Below are positions 48,557 to 60,500 of a stretch of 64,000 nucleotides of DNA, one piece after another. Numbering within the stretch: the first letter of the stretch is position 1; every line of letters begins with the position of its first letter. Source of the stretch: Pyrrhoderma lamaoense (taxonomy: Eukaryota; Basidiomycota; Agaricomycetes; Hymenochaetales; Hymenochaetaceae). The notes below the pieces were generated by a model. That model ran no database searches and was not told the origin of the DNA. It saw only the letters and a program-made list of their open reading frames with translations. Location: contig NBAZ01000002.1 of assembly GCA_002794735.1 (NCBI GenBank), positions 868,001 to 932,000 of the forward strand. The letters run 5' to 3'. The translations under genes were made by a program, and so were the position numbers.

Positions 48557-49342
48557 GTGTTTTGTCTTAGATGTCGGTAGTAAAAATAGACTCGATCTAT
48601 TCGAATGTAACTCTTTCACAGTTTGTGATATTGATGAGATAGAGTTAGGTGGAAGGAGCCTACGTCCTTTCAGCAACACACTTTCGAAGGCAAAGTATGC
48701 TGGTTTTCAAGTGTCAGTCGGAAGCGATCCGTTTTACTGGGGTCCACGAACAGGTGGGTTCACACAAGTATCAAGTATGGAGATAAAGTGATGTTATTTT
48801 TCCGTGTTGACTTCCCACACCTTTATATCTCTGCATACACAGCTACAGTAAGGCATACTGGTATCATATACAGAGGCAGGTGACCACTCTCCTTTAAGAA
48901 CCCGTGAGCGTGAACCCGTGAGCATATGAAGTCATGTTAATTCGTTTAAATGGTACTTATTAATACCCCCAATATAGGAAATCTCCTTTTCCTCTTTTTT
49001 ATCATAACCCTGGAAAACGAAGTTATGTTATGCAAATTAGAACTTTCCAGCTGAACAAACTCAACGCAGGGAGTGGAATCACTGGACGTGTCGACATTGT
49101 GAGAAAGAGATGATATAACATAAGGTTGAACCTTTTTGAAGCGTCATACACAGGAGATAAATCGCAGAACAGAGCCGAGAGCAAGACTAGTGCTACTGAT
49201 TTCGATATCACTATATGCATACAAGATGTAATCAATAATGTAAGGAAGATGATAACTATATCACGCGAGAGTACGCTCTATATATGTTCCGCTATATCAG
49301 CTACAAACTAACGTTAGTGAATAAATTTCATCTACTTTATGA
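48557..49342. other. Intergenic, no supported gene
   Basis: Upstream of dihydroxyacetone kinase and 3' of WD40-membrane protein 2. A 12-base element (GAACCCGTGAGC) is duplicated in tandem around 48897-48924, and one copy continues into CATATG. Open frames here are featureless. Confidence 0.4.
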
Positions 49343-52300
49343 TTAGAATAATACCTTGTTGTTTCCTTTATTGGGTTCTCTATGATCACTTTGGCTAGTA
49401 AAATCAGTCCCATGTTCGTTATCTTCATGGTTGACTCTGCTATCACTCGGTCTAGAATCCTTATCTTCTTCCTCGTTCTCTTGTTGAGATATTCCATGGC
49501 CTTCATTGGCAGTATTTTTACTTTCCCCGCCGACCTTATGACCAGATTCCTTTCTACCTTGGGTGATAATTCTATCTTCACTGGTTCCCTGGTGGGTTTC
49601 ATAATCTTGGCTGGCAGTGATTCCGGTTTCTTTACTCCTCGTGACCTTCCATATTGCCAGATGTGACCTCTTTCCCGCAACGGCAATATAGATATGTACA
49701 GCCTCAGGTCGCATATTATTCTCGCCAGTCCAATCATTACAAGAGATACTCAGGGGGCCATCTATATCCACTGAGTTCTCAGAAACATTGTATCTGGAGA
49801 GCACTTGTAACACCTTGGGCTGCCTTTCGGAGACTTCCCTCTCTAATATAGGTATATCTTATTAAAACTGGATATCATAATTGGATATAAGACGTAGAGG
49901 GGACATATTATGGTCACCTTGATTGCAGAAAACTTCATGGAGATCAGGTAAAAGTGGTGTGAAGCACAAGGAATCTAGTAGCCTCGATGCATTAGAGAGC
50001 ATATAAATGTGTGATGTTTACCCTCTTACTATTTTTAGTGAACATCCAGATGCGTGGCCGATTAAAGGTAGTTAGAAATGCACATCCCCGGACAGCTTTA
50101 ACGTCATCATCATCCTTCGCAAAAATGGCATTGGGCCCTGACATGTAAGCAACTCCATCTGTCGCTGGGTAAGATATCTTCCAAATCTCGGGGCTCTATT
50201 CGAAAATTAGGAATATACGATTGACAAAATGTATGAATCCCATGAAACAAACCTTGTTAAAGTAGCCAATTGATACAGTACACCGGGTCCCTCCTTTTTC
50301 ATCTCGAACGCATGAAACATCATAAACATTTTGAAATAGAAGCGTGCGCCTACCAAAGAGAAGTTAAGCAAGAAGTATGTCTTAAAGAGATGAAAAAACT
50401 CGCTGTAGTATTCTTTGCGAGTGACTCTTCACTTCCTTATAGTCAACTTTCACATCGTAAGCTATACAAGTAGCTGTTATTGAGCAATTTCTGATACAAC
50501 AGGAGATGATGATACCAATGATGCAAGAGATGTATCTGTCAACAGAGCCTTCTCCGGACAAGCACTTTATCTTGTGGGTGCCAATAACTAATATATGGTC
50601 TAGCTCCGGTATTATGCACATACGCTTCAAATCCCAAGGTCTGTCAAGGCTGTCGACAAAACGGTACGACTTGGTATCCTTTCTCTGTGTACTAGCAGCA
50701 GAGATAACTTCTTTCTCCTAACAGAATGAATGTTAATGTAATGAGTGATGATTGTAATGATGTCAGTAGGAGACATACCGTGTTCTCCGATCTCAAGCTG
50801 ATGCGGTAGAGTATTTTGCTATCAACGATAGCTAGAATAGCTGATTTCAAATTCTAACGAATGCAAGCCTTGTTTTAATGAGATGATACTGACTAGAATC
50901 GCTTAGCCATTTGACGTCATTAATTTCGTTTATTTTGGTCCGGTTAAAGGAACTAATTCCACGATGTTCTTCTTCTATTATACGCTATGTGTTAAGAGGA
51001 TTAGTATAACGATCAAGCAAAAAAAAAAACACGAGTTACATATACGCCAGCGTCTAGTTGAACCTTCCATAACTTTAGAGATCTGTTTGTCCGAGAAACA
51101 AGGTAGTCACTACTTGGCGCCCATTCTACTTGTTTTGGAGTTAATTGCGTGCCAGCGTGTTTTAAAAACAATACATGGGCATAATCCTAATGAATTCGAG
51201 TTTCTGATGTAGTATATGAAGAAGTATACTCAAATCTTACCTCAGTAGTAGCATCGTAGATACTACATGCCTCTTGATAACAAACAGCGAGAAAAGTCCT
51301 GGACGGCGAGTAGCTGAGATGATGAACAGAGTTTATATCAGCTGTCAATATATTTTTTAGCTCCCAACCCTGTCTTATAGAGCTGTCGCCCTGCGAAGAA
51401 AATAGTGCTCTTCCCGGAGTTGATCTTGACGCAAACTTAGAAGGTTCATGGGGTCCATCGATCTGGATGGCAGATGTGCGTTTGTAGTACCAATATAGTT
51501 GTTCAATGTCGTGTTTCGATGCCTTGCGCCTACAGCAACATAAACGATCGAGAATTATCTGCCATCGTGATGATGATATGGAATCTGAACTCGAGTCCAA
51601 GAGTGAGATGGACGATAATTCTACCATATCAACATCATGCTGTGATTCTTGATTGGCATCTTCTTCCCTCCTATCAACACCATCTGAGTTCGATAACGTC
51701 TTACTACTGCCGATGCCACGAGATTCTTCAAAAGTAACATAGTCCTTGTGGTATGAAAATATCGATTCTACAAGCCCAAAGAAGCAAAGGACAGCTACGG
51801 CAAGAACTATAAAGCCAACAGGTATTGGCTTTGAAGAAAATTAGGTAGGATACCCTCACAGAATTTTCGTCACTTACGGTGGTATGGAAAACAAGAATGA
51901 TAACTCCAATTAAGAAAGTGACGACAGAAGCGACCAAGAGTAATAGATAACCAGTAACCAGATTTCAAAAAAAACTGATTGTACCATGAGAGTTGCGTCA
52001 ACGATCTTGAACTACAAGGTAGGAAGTAAGATGTTGAAAATAGATCCTATATGGGGTACGTTTTACTAACAATACCGCTTTTCGCCATGTTAAAGCTACT
52101 ATGCTCGTTGTAGCAGAACCAATAGATAAAACAAGCGAGGCAAACCACAAAGCATTGATAGCAGATACCCTATAATCCGAGGCATCTGGCCGGGGTATAT
52201 AAGGTATTGCCGTGGCTGAATGTTTATAATCTTCGTCAGATATGTGAGCAAATGCGAAGATCAGATACATACCAGATACGAGAGCAAAAAGTGTAGCTAT

Positions 52301-53489
52301 CGTAGAAACATTCTTGTATATCTTGGTTGATTGCTTCTGAGAATATTGTATAGATGATATTCCTGATAGAATACTCAGTAGTATACGTTGATACACATAG
52401 AAGCTTCTATTTTATTAATTTTTAAGGACAACTTACCATGGGTTTCAAAACGCTTCAGGGCATCAGGTAGCTTTTTCAAGTGGCTGAGAAGGGCTCTTCT
52501 ACACTCATTGATAAACTGCTCTTTTGCATAATCATCATCCTTATCCTGTCCTATTCACAAGTTAACTCGAGATAACGATGTAATTATGGTAGTCAAATTA
52601 ATATACCAAGAATATTGCATGCCGTTTCAAGTACCTATTGTAGTATCTATGAGGAAGTGGCCATGACTCGCGAACAGGTGAAAAATCTTACATGAAGTTC
52701 ATTCACAAGTTCACGTAAAGTCTTTAAACCACAATCATCAGCCCAAGGGTTTGTGTACTCTGAGAACTCTTCCAGAGCTTGATGCAATATGATTAGAAGA
52801 TACCAATGGTGCTGTAACGAAATATCCATACCACTCATGTAATTGCATATGGGATCTATGAGACTTTTGAATCCTTTCAAGTAATTGACGCCGTAATCAT
52901 CATCATCTACCCATTCATAGCATTCTTCAAGTTTTGCGTGAAGGTCTTGTAGTTTACGTATCAGACTATATACAGATCCAAGAGTTATGGCCTTATTCTG
53001 TAATTGTTCAACCTGTTTTTTCATGGAGAGGTTAATTTTACAATGTTCAATAGAAAAAGGTCAACAAGAATAGCACATACATAACTCCTGCTTTTACGAC
53101 ATTCCCTGCCGGTGGACCCAGATAAAAATTGACGAAAAAACTACAAAGTGCATAATCTGATAATGACCTACCTGATAATATCACGATACAACTTATTACT
53201 AGCAGATTCGGAAGGTTCGAATAGGTTCGAATTGATGGCGACATCCATACTAGTTTCCTCGACTGTAATCGAAGTTCAGCCAGAGCTCGATCTCTTTACA
53301 GTTCTTTAGTACAAAACAGAAAGGGGGGATCTGAGTTATAGGCATTGAAACAAACTGGTACATGTCTTTATAAACGGGAAAATCTATTATTATAGGTACC
53401 TGTCCTTGTCGTAGATGAGCGGGCGTGCCCAAGCGGGAGGGTGTAACTATCTCAGGATACAACACGCCTTCGACTTGTTTTTCCAGCAT
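49343..53489 (-). CDS. Membrane-anchored WD40-repeat protein, paralog 2
   Basis: Multi-exon gene with the same plan as the one at 26477-30807. Start ATG 53487-53489 (MLEKQVEGVLYPEIVTPSRL). A helical region spans 52647-53024 (AITLGSVYSLIRKLQDLHAK, LQHHWYLLIILHQALEEF). ECRRALLSHLKKLPDALKRF precedes the membrane part at 51740-52400: VSTIATLFALVSGMYLIFAF, INALWFASLVLSIGSATTSI, and PIPVGFIVLAVAVLCFFGLV. After a serine/acid-rich linker, the propeller half starts VHHLSYSPSRTFLAVCYQEA with CSIYDAT (52-kb side) and ends with IYIAVAGKRSHLAIWKVTR near 49640-49700. An acidic tail (SQQENEEEDKDSRPSDSR) follows before TAA 49343-49345. The segments W-F-A-S-L-V-L-x-I-G and Y-S-P-x-x-x-x-L-A-V-C-Y are shared with paralog 1. 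Function unknown. Exon borders in the propeller are only partly resolved. Confidence 0.65.
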
Positions 53490-54465
53490 TGAACTTCTAG
53501 TTTGTTATAGCATACCACTTCCTGCCGTTTGCCATCTGCCTGAGTCTCTTGATATGTAGCTCCGTCTACCAATGATTTAAGGCAGAATGAAATATCGATA
53601 ATCAGAAAATAGAAGATTTCCTTTGGGAATCATCCGGGGCCCGTGTTGGTGCTTTGATCCTGAGCCAGTGATTATATAGAACGAAATTTTTTGATGCACT
53701 TCGCTTCCAATCATCGGCTTAATATTGCTTAATGAGAATACGAAATCAACGTGTTCACTGAATTTTGTATTGAATTATGCGCATATGACGGTTTGTAAGG
53801 TTCTTTATAATGTGCCAAATCAATGCAAACCTGCGATGTTATGTACCATCTGACCCCCATCGACTTTATACCGACATCTTTGAAGAAGAAGCATACTGGC
53901 TTCAGTTTTTCAGGTGATAGAAACATATTTTCAATTCTCGATTATCTTCATATGTGGTGATTGCCTTTCACCTCGTGTAAATGGGCATGCATCACCAATC
54001 GTACTTTGTATGTAGTAACAACGACTTTGAGTTTTTCCATAAGGGAACACCTTTTTGTAACTCTTTATCCGCTTTCAGTTTCGTATCGATGGTGTCAGAT
54101 GCTCAAGGTACCCAATGTAAGGACCCACTGTCAGCTTCCTGAAGATACTACAGCTAGGGTACTAATTATACTTGCACCCGTCTCGGAAAAAGAATGGGAT
54201 GGTTGAAATAGAAGTATCCTTTCTTAGGAAGAAATCATTGAGTCCAGACTCAGATAATCATATACTCATGACGCTGAAGTAGCAGTTGTACCTATAACCA
54301 CAACTAGTCCACAGATTTGGTTTGAGAGAAAGCTGACGGAGCTACAATTCACAGATCTACACTATATACGAAAGACAAAAAACTGAATTTGATTGAATTA
54401 CAACGATGATGTGATACCAACAGGGATAACTACAGGTTGAAACATGATAAATTAGGAATCCATAA
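53490..54465. other. Intergenic, no supported gene
   Basis: Upstream of WD40-membrane protein 2 and 3' of EMC7. Open frames 53729-53926 (minus) and 53961-54206 (plus) show no domain. No repeat noticed. Confidence 0.4.
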
Positions 54466-55859
54466 TCACCGTCTCCTACCCCCTTTACTCGTTTTTGACT
54501 TCGCTGCTCCAACACCACCAGGCTTCGAGCTTCCACCAGCCCCACTTTGCGGGCTTGGCGTCCTGCTGCTGCCCAAATTTGAAGGATCTGTTTCCGCTAA
54601 AAGTGCCGATAAACTAGTTGTTGAGATGATGAATAGATGTTCGTTTAACCGGGTTTTATAATTATATCAACGATAAACAAGGTGTTCGGTTGAGAGAAAA
54701 AGGAGAAACGGCATGAACAACGAACAAACTGAGATAAGAGATATGGTCTCGAACTTACCCTCCACGTATATCACCTGATTGCATTGCGTTTTGTATACCC
54801 GAAACACGAGCCTGTCGTTCATTAAACTCCTTGGCTAATTCCGGATCCATATTTTTCTACAATACAATACATCAGCACGTTGGTGGAAAATAGTCATAGA
54901 ATTGACACAGGTATCCCATATCTGCCCAATACCACGCCTCTGGAGTAAAAATAAGGATACCCATGCGGTACGGCATCCCCAAAGGGTAAACTCACAATCA
55001 AATATGGTAGGCCAACGACCAACACGCCCATTACGATCATCATTAACACCATCGGACTCTGAACCATCCCCAGAGCCCCCTTCCCGAAGCTCTCCCTTTC
55101 AACGTAATACATCTTTTTCACGTTTTGTCTGGGGAAAGAAGAATGGGGTAAGGGAGTGAGATTGTCGAGGGTGGGTTGTGTGGTGTTCCCGGGATGTATG
55201 GGCGAGCAGTAATACTCATTTGTGGTGCAGTATCAGAAGTAGACATAGGCTGAAGTTGGTTTACATCTACTCGAAGCTAGACAGGTAACGTGAATGGTGA
55301 CAATTGAAGTTGATGATAGAGTAGAAGACATACATTATCGAAAGAATGGTCATGGGCGAGAACTGAAAGAATGTAGGACCCCTCAGGGACGCTAGGTCTA
55401 TCCATCATAGTCATGTTTAATAATTCTGTTCTCACTATGCAATGAGGTTAATAAACTTACATCAGGAATGAACCATTCCGCAGAATACTTCCGCTATGAG
55501 ACTTCCCATCATCAAGTACAACTTTTGAATGCCCTAAATCCGTATAGTCTTCATCCAATGCAAAGGAGATTACAACAGAGAATCCCAGTATATGCACGGA
55601 CAGAGATAGAGAGTATTACGATTGATACAGATATTCGCCCGTGTAGTAGAGTAAGGAAGAGTGAGTAAATAACAAAAATAGGTGCTGGTGGGAGCAATTG
55701 CATACTGGGACATAGTTCGTTCCACACCACCCGACCTTGAAGGTCTATAGCTCCTCCTTTTGGTGAAGATCCGTCTAATATTTCGCTAGCAGCTGATACC
55801 CGACCTAGTAATAAGCTTCTAGTAACAAATGAAAAGTAACCCCCCAGACCAAGTGTCAC
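54466..55859 (-). CDS. EMC7: ER membrane protein complex subunit 7
   Basis: EMC7 is a subunit of the ER insertase that places tail-anchored and multi-pass proteins in the membrane. The lumenal beta-sandwich (DUF2012) reads IDLQGRVVWNELCPSMQLLP, then VVLDDGKSHSGSILRNGSFL, IPSVPEGSYILSVLAHDHSF and LRVDVNQLQP. LPYPILL and YYVERESFG follow, then the single membrane helix VLMMIVMGVLVVGLPYLI preceded by the family's M/S-P-M-V-L-M-M. The cytosolic tail is KNMDPELAKEFNERQARVSG and ends in a Gly/Ser/Lys-rich segment at TGA 54466-54468. The frame breaks at the GGGG of 55131-55134 (CCCC on the coding strand); one more C joins LPYPILLS to YYVERESF. The 5' end is uncertain: the frame is supported from 55859, but no convincing ATG plus signal peptide was found, and a first exon probably lies upstream (an ATG at 55973-55975 is a candidate). 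Confidence 0.82.
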
Positions 55860-57577
55860 AGACGATATTTGCGAGTAACAAGTCAGAATGTCGTTGTTGG
55901 TATCATTGGTTCGAAATATCGAACCATTTCGTTGTCGTAGTGAATGTAGGAGATGATAAAAATCCAGTAAAACATCAGTTTTTGTCTCAATAACGTGTCG
56001 GGGGATGTTTTCAGGACTTACATAGCTACTAAGGAGAAAGAGGTATGGGGAAGCACGAAGTGCACCATTGTCATTACCCCAAAGGTTCTCCTTTGTTTTC
56101 TCTTTTCTCTTTTACCTTTCTCTTACCTCCCTTCGGCAATGGAGCAACGAGAGCGAAGTACACGACACGCGTTACTGTCACCGTTACTCGCGTAGTTAGG
56201 GTTTAATTGATCTGATCGAGGAAGGGAGGGCTAGATTCAGAGATTTATAGTCTATTTTATCTGTAACATGATCACACGTAATATACATATTTAGTAATAA
56301 ATTAGTTACTTAATCAGCTAGTTCTCCGTGATCTATGGGTCAGAAGGTCACACATGCATGTCATAAAAGAGTACTTCACTTTATTTCAGACTAAAAAAAT
56401 GAAGTGTACAACATACTTGTCACTGCATAAGATATTTGAGAAACATCAGTACTACGTATATAGCGAGTAGCGAACATAGTTAAGCTTCAAAATACATAAT
56501 TTGCTGTTACTACAGTCGAACCTCTCATAATGCATAATGATCGGTGGACATGCTTAGCTATGCATTATTAGAGGTTATTTATTATTAGGGTTCACATTAA
56601 TTACGTAATTTAAAAAGTCGAAAAGGGGTATATACTAACAGTTCTCTAGCATTTAATGTGGTCAATAAATTAAAGAAATATACTTTTAAAAAGGAGATAA
56701 AGAGTATATAAAAAGAGAATAAACTTATTTGGTTATTGTTATATATCAAGGCACCATCCAACCCATCGAAATGCTTCATAAAAAAACTGCTATCGAAAAC
56801 AGAAGTATGCAAAACCAAAATACTGCACTAAAAACTTAAAAAAGGTAATAAATACTGGGAAAAACAATAAAAAGTACTGGTAAAGCATGTAAAAGTGGAA
56901 TTATATAATGCATAATTACTTAGTTTTTGTATGCATTATGTATTATATAAAATTATGCATTTTACACTAGTAACAAAGCCGTGACAAAATTTTTATGCAT
57001 TATTAGAGTTATGCATTTTTAGAGTTCGACTGTATATGTATATATTTTGTATACCAATTTATTATATCGCATCTGTTTACGTAAACACGTAACTAAGTCT
57101 TGCTCCGCCACGACGGACTTCTCCCCTAGAATCAAAGGCTCGAAGTAGCACCAGTGGGGATCCCTATAGCTCTTTCCCTATTCTCTTCCTGTCTATCATA
57201 TTCTCCTACTCTCAGCACTTATACTATATCTTTACTCCCCTTGTCTGAGCTGGATAGACGATAACAAACTCTAAGGAAGCAGGAAAGGTATTGTCACTCG
57301 ATTCCTCTTTCATTTACATAAACTCATAGTCTTATCGTATACTTAGTTGCTAAAACCATCAACGTTACCCGTCATCATCTTCAGCTCCAGAAGAAGAAGG
57401 AGTAACAAAGAAAGAAGAAGAAGCGGATAAATCGCTAGCAATAGGCACCAAGGTCAACCAACCGCGTACCAAGGACGAGGAAACTAGATAATCTATACCA
57501 TCCAGTCCCCCTGGAGCTCTCTGTCTCTTTAACCTAGTCCTTGGACGCCGCTTTATACCCGAAACAAGAAGGCAGAG
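55860..57577. other. Divergent intergenic region with a transposon remnant
   Basis: Upstream region of EMC7 and of the MAPK phosphatase gene. It contains the 520-bp MITE at 56513-57032 and, close to the phosphatase start, a purine-rich GAAGAAG tract (about 57391-57425) that looks like part of a long 5' leader. No gene is recognised. Confidence 0.45.
56513..57032. mobile_element. Non-autonomous pogo/Fot1-like (Tc1-mariner superfamily) MITE
   Basis: The left end CAGTCGAACCTCTCATAATG and the reverse complement of the right end CAGTCGAACTCTAAAAATGC form terminal inverted repeats of about 25 bp with a one-base gap. The element is flanked on both sides by TA (56511-56512 and 57033-57034), the target-site duplication expected of Tc1/mariner/pogo elements. 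Subterminal copies of an ATGCATTATTAGAG-type motif lie at about 56560-56575 and 56993-57010. The interior is AT-rich and codes for nothing convincing; a 73-codon minus frame (56597-56818) has no transposase motif. A transposase must therefore come from elsewhere in the genome. The single missing C in the right repeat matches the pattern of short G/C-run losses seen in this window. Confidence 0.75.
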
Positions 57578-60500
57578 ATGAATAATATATTCTATGACCC
57601 AAACTCGAACCCGAACCCGAGTTCGAGTTCTAGCTTAAATTCGAATGTAAATGCAAGTACAAGTACAAGTAAAGCCAGTACTGACATCAACACACGTCCC
57701 TTGGGTTCGCCTTCTTTCAACTCAAGTGCTACAACTTCCCCTTCCTTCGCTCCTGCCTCTGTTTCCGCCTCCGCTGCTACCCCTAATCGACCCACACCAC
57801 CAAAGCGGCTTCGGCCAAAGCTCTCAATAGGCACGGATGGTCTTCGTCCTACAGCACTATCAAAAAACATAACAATCGTCACAGACCCTTCTCCAGTCGT
57901 CGCCGAGCCCCTTCCAAAACCTACTGGTAGTACTGCTACCCACGCATTGGCAGGAAAACCCACTTCGAGTACTGGTTCGAACCCAAATTTGGATACTGGT
58001 CTAAATCTCAACTCGGGAACAAGTCCTTACCCGGAATCGTGCTCGAATGCAACTGTTAGTGGGGATAGGAGTAGTAATAGTCGAAGTGGGAGTGGGATTG
58101 GAAGTGGTAGCAGACGGCATCATACCCAGAATTTTACTCATACTCATACCCATATACAGTCTCAGCAACCATCTTCACATCGCACTGTTCACTCGCCTCA
58201 AGAATCCAGGGCAAATTCCAGTTCTCTCCCAAAGCCCAACTCTGCGCGTCAATCCTCGGTAACGCCTACTCACCGATCGCATACTTACCCTCGTTCAGCT
58301 TCTCCATCCTTACTCACACACTTAAACTCAAGTTCAGACTCATCCCCATCCTCACCCTTGGGTGAGTTGATCCCAAATGGCACAATCGGTATCAGTACAT
58401 CTAATATGAGTATAGGTGGACCAAACTCAGGATCGGATACTGACGATATAAGTGGTGAAGATGATATATTGGAGAATTTCGAGAAATTGGAACGCCTTCG
58501 ATTAAATGTTGCGAATAATTTGCGTCTGCGCCCTCTTCGTCAGGAACAGGAACTCGAGAATTTGACTTTAAGAGGGACAAACGGAGAAGGAGGAGAGAAG
58601 AGTCAGCGAAATAGTATGACCATGGATATGGCAATGACAATGGCTATGGATATCACAGGGATGAGCATGACTACCACAGGGATAAGTGCAACTACCAGTA
58701 CGGATACTATCAAGGATATGAATCCCAATCCTAACTCGAGGCTAAGGTCGACAAGGAATGAAAACTACACTAAAACCGACGAAATTGATGATTTGGACAG
58801 AAAGGACGATGATGATGACATATTTTGGAGTCCTTATACTTCGACTCTACCATCATCAACAGTAACTGTGGCTAATACACACTATTCTTCTCATTCTTCA
58901 TCCTATCCACATTCCCAGCCCCATGACCGGATGTATGGTTCCCGGTCGAGCCTCAAGTCCGTGCCTGACACAGATTCAGGCTTGGGAAGACCTGATCTTG
59001 GAAGATCTTTGACTATGCCAGATTCGAAAAGATTAATTGAGGTTAATACTAGAAAAGGAAATATACCAGAGCCAGGGATGGTGGATATACAGTCCGAAAT
59101 GGGAAAGGACATGAATATAGAATCTCCTGTACCCTCACCTGCTCTGTCGGTATACTACACACCAACCACGGAGCTGCGCTCTTCGCCGTTGAGTGCTGTG
59201 TACGTTGGTGTTGGAGATAGAGGCGAACTTAGCGACAGCGACAGTAGCAAGGATAATGATTATGATTATGATAATGACGCTATACTATATGGTAGCTGTG
59301 GAGCCGGAAGTGAAGAAGATACTGATGCTGAGGGGGCTGATGGACGAAAGGGCTTGGATACGTTATCAGCGCGAACGCCGATTAGTCAATCAGGAAGAGA
59401 GCTGTTTAGGAACCGACCCTCGAATAAAGCAAGCGTTTATCATACCTCTCCGCTTGTCGTTAGTGCATGTCCGGAAGGAGAGTGTAATACTACGAATGCA
59501 AAATCATCTAGTTCACACCCTCGAGAACAAACTGAAGCTGACGGTCACATCACTAAACCCAGTATCGGTCTTAATCTAAGCCCTAGTCTGGAGATACCAC
59601 GCGGTATGGACGTTGATGAGCTGCTAGCGCAGCTTGATGCGCGTCTGCCGCGTCCGCTCATCATTGACACAAGACCGTGCGTGGATTACTTAGCATGCCG
59701 AATTCGCGGGAGCGTGAATATTTCTATCCCGAGTCTAATATTGAGGCGGAGTTTGCATACGAAACCTGGAACCGCGCCTGGGTCGGGGTCTGGAGTCGGG
59801 GCCAGCAGCTCTGGGGCGGGATTGATGAGTTTTGATGGGCTAAGATCGTACGTGACTACTGATGCAGGGCGGAGAGTGTGGGATGCGATGGTCCGGAATG
59901 GAAGTGATGAATCTGGGTCTGGATCAGGACGTGGAGTGGAATGGGACAAGACAGTCGTTGTGTGTGACGAAGTCATGGACGATGAAGAGACTGAGGTCGA
60001 GAAACGGGGAGGACCGAATATGGCGATCTGCTGGGCAGTGTATGCGCTGCTTGGGAAAGTTGCAGAAAGTCATGTAGAGAGCGGTCGAGGAGGACATAGC
60101 CATAGCCATGGACATAGGGATCATGATAATGGCCACAGCCACAGGGAAGTGTTGCCGGAGGCAGTGGCGGTACGTGCCGTACGCTTTCTCAAAGGGGGTA
60201 TAGCTGCGGTTCGCGTACATGCGTGTGCCGATCAAGTGCTGAGGGCGGGGGAGGAACAGGAAAGGAGATCCGAAGAAGATGGGACTGGTCTCGTTCGTAA
60301 TTTTAATAATAATCCCAATATTAATAGCAACACCGGCCTGTTTCAGATTGACACTCGCTCCTCCTCTGCTTCTTTCTCCTTGTCTTCTGCTAAACATCTA
60401 GTCAGCACCGCTTCCTCTGCGTCCACTACTTCTTCTTCTCCACCGTCCAAATCTCCGTCTTCTATCCCTCAAAACCTTGAAACTCTTTCACTTGCTGCGA

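Noticed and set aside
56597..56818. Possible transposase remnant inside the MITE
   Set aside because: No DDE or DNA-binding motif visible; AT-rich chance frame.
59924..60397. 157-codon minus frame
   Set aside because: Antisense to the rhodanese region of the MAPK phosphatase; no domain.
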